Source: Apiotrichum sp. Y4204 (taxonomy: Eukaryota; Basidiomycota; Tremellomycetes; Trichosporonales; Trichosporonaceae). From it: a stretch of 64,000 nucleotides of DNA. Numbering within the stretch: position 1 is the first letter of the stretch; each line of letters opens with the position of its first letter. The DNA lies in NCBI GenBank assembly GCA_025531455.1, contig JAMYHL010000002.1, positions 1,426,001 to 1,490,000 of the forward strand, written 5' to 3'. The notes beneath the pieces are model-generated. The model was not told where the DNA came from. It was given only the letters and a program-made list of their open reading frames with translations, and searched no databases. Positions 1 to 10,616 of this stretch are shown in pieces. The position numbers were made by a program, and so were the translations under genes.

Positions 1-445
1 ACATTGCATCACTTACCCCGGAGTGGGCACATTCGCAGCAGCTGCGTCGTAGCGCCGTGGGAGGGGCGGGAGGGGGGCGCTAGCAAAGGGCACATGGGGC
101 ACTTGGTGGCGATCGCTCCATTCCATTCCTCTGGTCAATTGTTTGGTGGATCTGTATGTATGTATATGCAAAGGGGCCAAGAGGCCGCGAGCTCTTTTAC
201 CCGACATCACCACGCTTCGGCCTAACCAGAGCGGTGAGTAACATCAGAGTGCGAACGAGCTGTTGATGTTGGACATTGACCACAACAGCTCGAAGAACCA
301 TTCGACTGGGTTGCTCCCTTGATCCTTTCACTCTTCATCACACATCGCCAAAAAGTACGCACGGATCGTCGTCGCCGAACGCCTCCCCACGTCTGTCGCA
401 CCGTCCGTCCATCGGCCTCTGCCACCATTGCAAGCCTGTGTCGCG
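1..445. other. intergenic / 5' leader of first gene
   Basis: No gene is supported here. The stretch ends in the pyrimidine- and CA-rich leader of the membrane mucin that starts at 446. Short open frames on both strands have no recognisable product and no coding character. Confidence 0.6.
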
Positions 446-2795
446 ATGCGAAGCATAGTGTTTGCCCTCCTGGCTGCACAGCTTGCGCGAGCGTTCAGCT
501 TCCGCACAACGCCCCCAACACAATGCGGTGAATGGACAGTGGAATGGTGCGTTGCTCATGGTCTCTTGTTTCGAGAACGTCAGGTGTGTCAGGCAGGGCA
601 GATCAGAGGTCCCAGCTCTGGTGATGCCACCGACCCAGCTGTCACCGGTGTTGAGGCATCCTTCAGTCCTGCTATAGTGTACTGTGTACTGTGTATGAAC
701 AGTAACGACCGGACTAGCTGATGGAGAGACCGACCAGCTTTGCTATACCGGGATGACTTGCACTGACGCAGACAGGGATGGTGGCTCTCCTCCGTTTTAC
801 ATGATTGTGGTTCCCGTACGTATTGCTCCATGGCACGGCGATTCGACGATCCTTGACCGATCATCCTGCCGTATTCGCCGAGATCGGCGTAACTGACGCC
901 CAGACGATGGCGATGGATGCCGGCCGCATCGAGAACATCAGCATGCCGGCGTCGGGCTCCGCACCGTATCGACACTCATTTACGCTGCGGGAGCCCGCGG
1001 GACTGCAGCTCGTCGCGACCATGTATGATGCAGAGGGCTTTGGATCCGGCGGAGCCACAGAGTTGCTCAGTAAGTTGTTGAGACAGCCAAAGAACCCGGC
1101 GGCTGTGGAATTCTGGGATCAGAGGCCCTGAGGTATTTTCGTATACCCATTGTGTGGCATCAATGAATGGCATCATGGCGCTAACAGCCATCTAGCCGTG
1201 GGCAATTCAAGCGACACTACGTGTCTCGATAAGTAAGTGGCATTCACACTACTAGCAGTAACAGTGGCTATCCACTGTCCGCAAGCCGGTCAGGCTCCAA
1301 GTTTAGCAACACGTCGAGTCACTTGATGTGAACTATGTGGCTGACGAGCAGGGAGGTGAATGCCGACTTTTACTTCTGGACGCGCCCAATCTCAGCGCCA
1401 GCACAATGCGGCAATATGGAAGTGACTTGGAACGAAAACGCGCAGAGTCCGATTGGCCTTCATGGTATTGTTATCGGAGGTACCGCATGGGACATTCCAG
1501 TGCCGTTGAAGGCAGAGTCGCAACGTACTATGGACTGGACGGTTAACTTGGCATCTGGGACGCAGTTCCTGCTGCTTATGTCGGATGGCGGCCCGTACGG
1601 AACTGGTGGCAGCACGACGATTCTGACTGCTGGAGAGAGCGTCAATAATGACGCCTGTCTTGACGCGTCCAGCCCGCACTCCACTTCTGTGCCACCCCTC
1701 CTCTCAACTTCCACGACACAGACCTCGCCATCCGCGACAGCGCCATCCACAGTCGTGTCGTCGACATCCGCCCCGCCGACAAGGAAGACTGAAGAAACAA
1801 GACGTACCTCTGTCTCGCATTCAGTCTCAACCTCGTCTTCACCACACACGTCCTTCACCGGGACACCCGCAGCAACTTCGGATGCAAGGAAGGGCAACCA
1901 TGTGGTCGGCGTGGCTGTCGGCGTGACGATCGCAATCCTTCTGCTAATTCTTCTTGGCTTGTGTCTCCTGTGTCGCCACCGTAAGAAGGCAGCAGTGGCC
2001 AAGGGAAAGCAGACAGGTAGCCCTTCGTACATGGCCCAGCAGCCGCAAATGGAGGAAGGTTCCTCAGGGCCGCGTCAGATGCTTCACCGCTTGACTGCCA
2101 CTGGTCGTCAATCGCACATGCGCGTCAGCAGCCGAGCTTTCGACAATCGGCCTGCGAGCATGGCTGTCGGCCCGATTGCGGGGCTGCCAAACGGCGCATA
2201 CCCGCCCAGCGTTTTCACAAACGACAGTGCGAGCGAGCGTTATGAGCTTCACCCGTTCCCGTATGAGGCGCCACCGCCGTTCCACTCGCTCGCTATCAAC
2301 ACCAGCCTTTCTTCAGATATAAAGTCACCCCAGACTTTGAATAGCGCCAATCCGTTCCTCGACCCGCCCAGCTCACGGGATGGGTCACAGGTCACCCTTC
2401 TTTCCCCGGCTAATGGATATGACAAGAGTGACTCGAACGAGTCATCACCGTTCACACATCAGCTTTCAGTTGCCAGGTCGAGCTCCCCGGCCATACAAAG
2501 CCCTGCTTCAGCGGTTGATAACGTCTCTCGCACTGCCTGTGGTGTCATTCCGCAGTGAGTATCCCGATTCCACGCATTGTACCTCAGCTTCTTACTCGCC
2601 AGTGACCCCCCACCTGTGTACGTCCCCAGCGCGAGGCTGCGGGCAACGAATCCCGATCCCCGGCCGGCTTCCGAATACTCTGCGCTCCAGGATGATGACA
2701 ATGACTCCGATACCTCGAGCACACAGTACTCCCCCTCGTTGTATGGTCGCCATCGCCGCCATCGTTCCGCTGTGTCGATGGTATCCTTACTCTAA
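446..2795 (+). CDS. Ser/Thr-rich type I membrane protein with duplicated extracellular domain
   Basis: Model: exons 446-546, 776-815, 904-1069, 1196-1232, 1352-2554, 2603-2795; 579 aa. The start at 446 gives an N-terminal signal peptide (MRSIVFALLAAQLARAFS). Two tandem modules follow, each opening with a CG..(V)xW motif (TQCGEWTVEW; AQCGNMEVTW) and closing with G-GxGG-T then a Cys-Leu-Asp (CLD). Next comes a long Ser/Thr/Pro linker suited to O-mannosylation, a single transmembrane helix near the middle (VGVAVGVTIAILLLILLGL) with a basic stop-transfer (RHRKK), and a Ser/Pro-rich cytoplasmic tail. This architecture is common in basidiomycetes and is thought to act at the cell surface; the function is unknown. 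The first intron is long (229 nt) and the small second and fourth exons rest on phase and motif continuity, so the exact 5' splice pattern is less certain than the large exon. Confidence 0.75.
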
Positions 2796-3620
2796 AAGAA
2801 GCAAACTCGAAAAGACTCCTGCTGGTACTTTTTTACTGCTGCTACCGTTACTTTTGTATACACGGACCCACATCATCACACATAAGGATCCCTTTGAACT
2901 CCGTAAAGTCTGTACTGTACTCGAAGTCAATGTGAGAAGAATGCATCAATTATCACTAGTATCAAACATCACTTTCACTATCGTATGAATCGTTCGACGC
3001 CCTTTACTATGGTTGACAGAAATGGGCGACTGGGGTGGTGAGTCACTGCCACTCACGGCGTTATAACTTTCTGAGAAATCACCACAGTGGGTGATCAGCT
3101 TTCTATTCACGATTTTGTGTTGATCGCAGGTCAGCATTAGGAATTCAAGGCCATTTGTTTTTTCATTATATTCGGCGGCAGGGTCCGCCTCGTGCCCTGC
3201 CTGCCCAGCCTGCCTGCCCAGCCTACCTGCCCAGAGCACAGCACACTCGGAGGAAAGCCACTCTCGACAACTCGTACCAGCTTCTCCACACACACATACA
3301 CACACAAACCCTCGCTCAACACCATCATCAGCGTCTCCACGGCTACCACTTGATCTTCTTCTCCCACCCACCTCTCCACAAACGGATCTCGCAGCGCGTT
3401 CCCAACCCTTCTGGCGCGCAACGGTTCACCCGCTTCTCAGCTGCAACCCCGACTCCTGAGTTGCAGAAGCAATTTCCGCAAGCACCCGCGTCGCATCATA
3501 ATTTCTGCCGACCTTCGCGCGTCACCTGGCACTCGTGCTGCACATTTGCACCTTCCTCACGCTCTCTAATTGACACTTTTCACCATTCCGCGCCAGCACA
3601 CGACAGTGGAAGAGGACCTC
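2796..3620. other. intergenic, CK2 promoter and leader
   Basis: No gene seen. It contains imperfect repeats of a cctgcc/cagcctgcc type around 3195-3232 and a CA/CT-rich leader before the kinase start at 3621. Confidence 0.55.
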
Positions 3621-5166
3621 ATGGACATGTCGGCGAGCAGAAGCATTGTGAGTGTGCTGCGCATTGGTATATCATAGCGCAACTTGCTCGCAACTCTTTG
3701 CGCCTTGATACTTGGGAACGACACGTTTGGGGTTTTGGGGTGCGAGCGTCGATCTGCATTCTGCGCGCGGCAGCTGCGCGTTACGCCTGACGTTATGCGC
3801 TCCCTTTAACTCGTCATCATCAGTCATGCGCTTGATTGTCCCCCACGCGTAGACACTGACACCTCAGGCCCGCGTATATGCCGACGTGAACGAGAAGCTT
3901 GGGCGGTCGTGGTGGGACTATGGTGCGTGCTCCTGATGGCGGGGATCATTGTTTGATACTCGGCACAATCTTTCCGAAACGAGGGTACCCGTATACTAAC
4001 GACATTAGACAACCTTGTCGTGACATGGGGCGTCCAAGACAACTACGAGATTGTGCGCAAGGTCGGACGAGGAAAGTACTCAGAGGTGAGTCAGCTCCAA
4101 CAGGGGAATCGGAGTGACTTGCGAATCCCCCTCGCTCTCATTTGCGAATCAAGTAACAGCCAACTAACTTCACAAGGTCTTTGAGTCCGTTCACCTCCCC
4201 ACCAACCAGAAATGCATCGTAAAGGTCCTCAAGCCTGTTAAGAAGAAGAAGATCAAGCGTGAGATCAAGATTCTTCAGAACCTTGCTGGTGGACCCAACG
4301 TCATTGGCCTTTTGGACGTCGTTCGTGACAGTCATGTGAGTGATTGATCGACATGTCGTATGTGGTGCTGACCTTTCCTAAAGTCCAAGACGCCATCCAT
4401 TGTCTCTGAATACGTCAACAACACCGAGTTTAAGACGTTGTACCCTAAATTCAGCGACTTCGATGTTCGCTTCTACATTTTTGAGCTTCTCAAGGCTCTC
4501 GACTTCTGCCACTCGAAGGGTATCATGCACCGCGACGTCAAGCCCCATAACGTCATGATCGACCACGAGAAGCGCCAGCTTCGTCTTATTGACTGGGGAT
4601 TGGCCGAGTTCTATCACCCAGGGACCGAGTACAACGTCCGTGTTGCGTCTCGTTACTTCAAGGGACCAGAGCTCCTTGTCGACTTCCAGGAGTACGACTA
4701 CTCGCTTGACATGTGGTCGCTGGGTTGCATGTTCGCCTCCATGATCTTCCGCAAGGAGCCCTTCTTCCATGGGCACGACAACGCCGACCAGCTTGTCAAG
4801 ATCACCAAGGTGCTTGGCACTGATGAGTTCTTCAACTAGTGAGTGGCGGATCCCTTGTTGTTCACTGACAATTAGCCTTGAGCGATACGACATTGAGCTT
4901 GACGCACAGCTCGATGAACTCCTCGGTCGCTGGCAGCGCAAGCCGTGGACCAAATTCATTACGCAGGAGAACCAGCGTTACATTTCGAGTGAGGCGATTG
5001 ACTTCCTCGACAAGCTCCTCCGCTACGACCACCAGGAACGGTTGACAGCGGAGGAGGCGCAGTCTCACCCCTACTTCAGTAAGTTTACAGGTGTTTCTGC
5101 TCTTGGAGTTTCGATGCTAACTGTTAAGCCCCCGTCGTTGAGGCTGCCAAGTCAACGAAAGCATGA
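3621..5166 (+). CDS. CKA1: casein kinase 2 catalytic subunit alpha
   Basis: Model: exons 3621-3647, 3868-3922, 4009-4085, 4177-4335, 4384-4838, 4876-5078, 5129-5166; 337 aa, the usual CK2 alpha length. It is a constitutively active Ser/Thr kinase for acidic sites, acting in nucleus and cytosol with the beta subunit. Diagnostic features are the glycine loop [10 protein letters not shown], the basic cluster [13 protein letters not shown] after the ATP-binding lysine (typical of CK2), catalytic HRDVKPHN, the DWG in place of DFG ([10 protein letters not shown]), and the C-lobe [17 protein letters not shown]. The short first exon offers two in-frame ATGs (3621 and 3627). All exon phases close and the protein ends shortly after the kinase domain. 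It lacks the long tail found in some animal alpha subunits. Confidence 0.96.
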
Positions 5167-7213
5167 GCAACGTAGTCGGCACTGGGTACAAAGAGTACAG
5201 AGTGCTCTTCTGTGTATTCCCACACGGTGCTCCTGCTGTGAGACCAGTGCCACTGCAGGTCATTGCGGCTCGGCCCCATCTCCGTTGCGGGTTTGATCGT
5301 TTCTCTGGGTTCCTTTCTCCGCTCCGTCTCTGTTATACAATACCTGCAGCTCGTCCCGGTTGGACGAACAAGGGCATCAGCAATCAGCGCAGCTTCACCT
5401 GCTGCTTCTCATGCGGCGCCACAGTAGAGTACACTGCTTCATCCCACCTTCCCTGTCCGATCCTTTCATGTTTCCCTCCTTTCCCCTTTTCTCTCCATAG
5501 AGTGCCGCAGTGTAGTCGAGTTGGTGGGTGTCAAGCAGTCGTGATACGATGCTTGGCCTGTTTGTCCATTGACCATATATGCATGACATCGTGATCTCGT
5601 ACAGAGGTTGAGAAGGATGTTGATGTTGAACAGTGCCGAGAGCATGGTGCCTGGATTGAACGCGTGATGCTTCCGATGCAGGGCGCTGCTATCTGCGTCG
5701 GTGTCCAGCTCGCTGGAGCGCATTGCTGCTACTTACGGAGCTCCCGAGGTTGAAGGTCAACTTGGTCTAGCAGTGAGAGCTGTACCTGAAGATGGAACCG
5801 TCGTGCTGAAGCCTGGAAGACGCGAAGAAAGCATAAGAGGACGACCCTTGTCTTGGCAACCTCGTCTCTGCTACGCTCCCCATCTCGCGCCTCCTGTGTG
5901 CAATGAGGCAACAACGACTGACATCCCGCTCGCAAGTATGCGCCTGAAGTAGACAGAGCATTGTAGATACGGTGCTCTGTTGCGCCCTGGTTGCCAGAGT
6001 CAATACGCTTACGACTGGTCAACTGGTAAGCACCGCCCCTGACGCGCTGGCTTGCTGCATGGCTGGCTTCAACTGACGTTTACAGAGTCGTCGAGCTCAC
6101 CCGTGCCTGCGCGAGCAGCTCCCCCTCGACCCCCTCCAACGTTCCCCCCAATCGTCCCTGGCCAAGCATCCTTGGATCCTGGGTGCGAGCTGTAACCCCG
6201 AGCTATCTCAGCCAGCCCCTTGCCCTGGCTCGAAGTAGTGTTTGCATCTTCTTGCGCAGCTCTTGCTCCGCATTCGGAGCGCGGAGAGATCAGAGCACAC
6301 ATACAATATAGTACGGCAGGAGTGCACAGCGTAGCTTGTACGCTCTACGCCTCTGACGTCTGACGCTGACGGCGTGACAGGACGTGTGGTCACGCCGATA
6401 TCCGATCAAGGAAGATCAAAATCTCGACAAGCAGCACTCGACGTACAGTGCTCCATGTACATACCAAACGTTCAAGATCCACCTCTCCTCTCTCATCTTC
6501 TAGTCAAATCCTGTGCAATTCGGTCAGCAATCCTCGGTGGCAAGAAGTCAAAACGCGTACTTGTAGCAAACGCAGCTACGCGGGTCAGACACGAAAAGCC
6601 AGAGCCGCGGAGAATACGCCGGACCCTATCAAAAAGGCAGGTACTTTTTGGCACGGCAAGGCGTCAGGTCTGCAAGGTAAAGGCGTGTGAAAGGCCCTGT
6701 CAACTCGTTCAAAGCTTCAACGCTTCAAAGCCCTTGTGAACGCGTTTGGGATATTTGGGCCGCCACCGCGCACACCGCCTTTGCGCTATCTCGTCATTCC
6801 CATCGTCATTTACCGCCCAACAAACAATTCACAATTCACACTACCTTGCACTACCCCCCCCCCTTTCAGACTTCACCCCCTTCCTCCCCCAACCAATCAA
6901 CCAAACCAACCAACAACACCTCGCAACTGGCGGTCGAGAGCTTCACAGTGTACGCTACACTACGCACGCTCGGTCGTAGTCGTATTGGTACATTGGTCCC
7001 GCCGCTGTCGCTGTGGTCGCCGCCACCGTTGTCACCGCCGTCCAGCTGCTGCACACACAGTGTTGATCACTCTTCACAGCAGCTCAGCACTCCACTCGCT
7101 GGCTTTGGCTATAGTCGTCGTCGTTGCGGCCATTTGCCACCCTCACCCCTGCTGGCCGCCGACGCGCGCGACCCTCTCCCCAGCCGTATCCGTTCTATTA
7201 TCGTTCGGTCACG
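5167..7213. other. 2 kb intergenic region
   Basis: No gene recognised. Short open frames on both strands look random. The last 400 bases are a C/T- and CCAAC-rich leader (a run of ccaaccaa-type units near 6887-6921) leading to the start at 7214. Confidence 0.55.
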
Positions 7214-10200
7214 ATGGCCTACGCGTACTCAAACTTCAACGACAGTTCCACCACGCTCTCTAAAAATGGCGCAGAACAGGACGCTGATATCCTCCGCGAG
7301 TTCAAGGTATGTAGGCTTGCCTGTTACCAGAGTATCTCTATTAGGACAACTACTCTGGGACATATACAGCAGGTCTGGTTGGAGTGACAGGAGGCGCATA
7401 GGCTGACAATGCAGCGCAAGCTTGCCGAAGGTACGAACTCCGACAGCTGAACGCGCGGGGATATTTCTGATGATTGCTCACCACTCTAGATGAATCCTAC
7501 ATCGCATACTTCAACGAGCGGTACGTATCCGATTGCATCAATGTCTCTTTCGGCATAGCCAGCTTACTGTACCAGAATCCGTATCGAACAGACTTACATT
7601 GACGCGTTGAACCGTTTGCATTCGAAGACCTCTGGACAGGATTCCGCTCACGATGAGTACGTCTACCTCCTGGCGGCGCGACCTTCCCCCACACCCACAA
7701 GGCCTTACTCACACCCACTGTAGCCCTGGCCCTCGCGGCACGGTCTCCAGCACGCGCCTTGCATGGAAGGAAGTCCGCGACTACACTTTGCGAGAGGTTG
7801 TCTCCCGCGAAGCGTTCATTAACGCTGTCCGCGAGGATGTGATTAATAAACTCTCCGAAGTGCGAGACACACAAGCCCGCATTCGGACACGAATCCGCGA
7901 CGACCTCAAGGTGGCGACCGAAGACTACGAGGACTATGCGTTCTCCAAGCTACCGAAGCTCAAACGCACATATCACAATCGCACACAGGCGCTGGTTGAC
8001 TTCAAACGTCAGGAGCATGCCATCGAGATGCAGGCCAAGCTGCTGTCAGAGTCAAATCAGTTGACTCCCAGTGATGGCAGGCATTTGCGGTCGGCGTCGA
8101 TATCTACACCTTCAAGCACGACCCCGCCTAATCAGTCCGAGGAACGCTCCCCGATCACTGAAACCTCGCAGGTTAACCGACCTCCTTCTCCAGTGCCAGG
8201 TGTGAACTTCCAAGCTACCTCTCCTACCGACCGGCGCGGGATTTCAGGTCGCAACCGGTCAGGGTCGGGGTCGCTCACAGCGCTGAGGGACGTTGCCGAT
8301 CAGAAGTCCAAGGAAGTCTTCCAGGACATTGCGGCGCAGGGCAAGAAGGGCTTTTCGGCGATCATGCAGCGCTTCCAGCAAGGTGCTCCTGATGGGCCGA
8401 TGGCTGCTGAAGTCGCTATGCCCGTTGATTCTCAGCGGCTGGCCCCGCGTGCCAGCGTTTCACGGAGCACCGGCGCGCTCAAGGTTGTGAAGATTAAGCG
8501 CGATGCCGATGAAGCCGACAAGGCGTATCGTACTGGAGTGTTTGAATGTGAATCCCGAAGATTGCGACGGGAGAAGCTTCACCAAAGCGCTACTGCTTCA
8601 TTGTGCCAGTTCAACGACGAGCTAAACGCTACTCTGAAGGTGTCTTTGCGCGCCTTCACAGACGCTACCCAAGCAACAGCTGCAAGTCTCGCCCAGTCAA
8701 CCGACGTGCTTGCGGCCTCAATCAGTAGCATCAACCTCCCAGCTGACAGTGAGCAGTCCATGAAACCCATCGACGGAGGCTAACTTCCCAGCAATGCTGT
8801 TCCGCTCTCGAGCACCGAACCCTGTGCAGAACACACCAATTCTTTACGACAATTATTATGTCGGTCCATGCCGTAGCCTTATCTTTGGCGTCAGCCTTAC
8901 CGACTATGACTATGCGCGTGGCGAAGGAGGAGATCACGGTCGCCCTCCCCTGATTGTCGAGAAGTGTCTTGCGGCTCTCGACGCACGCGGTCTACGCTCT
9001 GCAGGGATTTATCGCATGAGTGGACGGCAAGCTACTGTTAAGCAGGTGAGTATGGACGTTTCGGGAATGCGGAGGACCAATGTGGCTAGCGCGCCGCGAG
9101 GATCACCAACGTCATTGCCAATTGGTCAAACGGAGAACCCCCCCACTCACACTTCAGATGGTACAGGACATTGAGCGTAACGAGGAGGTCTTCCAGTTCG
9201 CGCAGGAGGAAGATGTCTACAGCATTGCGGTTGTGCTCAAGCAGTACCTCCGCGAGCTGCCCGAGCCTCTTTTCCCCCTCCCGCTTGCTGAGCGTGTGAA
9301 GTACACTGAGAACCGAGGTGAGTCAGATCGCATTGGTCCTGCGGTTAACTCTTCAGAGCAGCACATATCCAACAGCTTTGCTATCCTTCGTGGTCGTCTA
9401 CGCCGGCTCCCGCCTATCCATCAGACGACTTTCCAGGCCATTCTTGAGCATCTGACACGCGTCGCGTCACATCTCGCGGACAACAAGATGGATCCCAAAA
9501 ATCTTGCAGTCGTGTTCAACTCTGTGCTCTTCGGCCCGGAGCAGGTAACGGCCAGTGCCAATCCTCTCACTATGCACCTCGAGAAGGACAGTGTACTTGA
9601 GGACCTGATCACATATTCCGATATCGTACGTATGACTGGACTGTTGCTTGCTGACCCCAGCTCTTCCGAGCGCCGTCTCCTGCCTCAATGGAGGCGTCCC
9701 GTGGCGAGATCCAGAGGCCAGGAAGTGGCCACGCCAAGTTGACCATAGCCCCGGTCACCGCCACACCGCCCGAGCTCTCCCATGAGGCGTACAGCAAGCT
9801 GGAAGCGCTCCAGTTCGAGGACCACATATTTATTGACACCAATTTCACTCCGGATGAGATGCTCACTCTCCTCTTCGACCCAATCTACATTCCTGAGTCG
9901 ATGAGAGCTGCGGTTGGCGAAGACTTCCACGTTCGTCCCCTCGCATCCAACGATCTTCTGCGCTCGCACTTCGGACTGCTCTCGAACCTGTCGGTCTCCC
10001 CGCCATTAGCACCGTCTGTGTACACGTCTCTGTTCAACGCTCTCAAGTCTTGTCAAGATACATACTACATTTGTGTGGTCGTCGACCGCGCTTCAGACCA
10101 GGTAGTTGCGTCGGGAACACTAATCAGGGAAAAGAAGTTTACCCATGGCGCGGGCCTTGCGGGCCATATCGAGGATATTGTCACGTCTGAAGATGTCCGT

Positions 10201-10616
10201 GGTCGTGGGATTGGCAAGGCGTTGGTTGAAGGGCTAAGGGAACTGGCCGTCGAACTGGGCTGCTACAAAGTCATCCTTGACTGCCAAGAGGCGAAAGTCC
10301 GTGAGTCTTCGCCACGTACGGATCGCCAGTATAGTGCTGACAAGAAGCTTTCTACGAGAAGTGCGGATTCAAGCTGCGTGGTCGTCAGATGGCCTACTAT
10401 GTCCCTGAAACGGAGCCGCCCAAGCCGAATCCAAAGTCCCCAGCCAGTACTAAGATGGACGACGCGAAAACTGACCTGGAAAGCGTGGCCGAGACGATGG
10501 ACACAACAGACACGACAGACTCGGGTGTCACGTATCATTTCCCCACTACAAATGGATCAAGCGGCACGGTCACTCCCAGACGACGTCCTGCCGACCTCGA
10601 CGAACACCAGCTTTGA
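7214..10616 (+). CDS. F-BAR/RhoGAP protein fused in frame to glucosamine-6-phosphate N-acetyltransferase
   Basis: Model: exons 7214-7306, 7415-7430, 7490-7520, 7576-7656, 7724-8748, 8792-9045, 9158-9317, 9357-9625, 9661-10300, 10348-10616; 945 aa. Residues about 25-400 are helical F-BAR-like sequence with a Ser/Pro-rich insert, expected to bind curved membrane. Residues about 440-643 are a RhoGAP domain: arginine finger in GIYRMSG, LKQYLRELPEPLFP, and NLAVVFNSVLFGP, so it should inactivate a Rho GTPase. After a 35-nt intron the frame continues without a stop into a complete Gna1-type GNAT (see separate entry). RhoGAP proteins normally end about where exon 8 ends, and Gna1 is normally a separate protein of about 150-200 aa, so this is either a true fusion or two transcripts that share an exon. 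If the 35-nt intron is kept, the RhoGAP product stops at 9742. The tiny exon 2 (16 nt) is chosen because it joins REFK to RKLAEDESYIAYF in frame. Confidence 0.8.
9661..10616 (+). other. GNA1: Gna1 module: glucosamine-6-phosphate N-acetyltransferase part of the fusion
   Basis: Exons 9661-10300 and 10348-10616 encode a full GNA1-like acetyltransferase that makes N-acetylglucosamine-6-phosphate from GlcN-6-P and acetyl-CoA, a step towards UDP-GlcNAc for chitin and GPI anchors. Hallmarks in order are LFDPIYIPESM, HVRPLASNDLLRSHF, GLAGHIEDIV, the acetyl-CoA loop RGRGIG, CYKVILDC, and PFYEKCGF followed by MAYYV. About 70 acidic, Thr-rich residues form an unusual C-terminal extension. Candidate independent starts are the ATG at 9688, 27 bases into the exon, or a later Met just before LTLLFDP. 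No second GNA1 is visible in this window. The identity is firm; whether it is made as a separate protein, a fusion, or both is not decided by sequence alone. Confidence 0.92.

Noticed and set aside
7307..7414. Extra small exon in the RhoGAP gene (DNYSGTYTAG)
   Set aside because: All frames through this stretch hit stops before the next exon; a single intron joins the flanking exons in phase.
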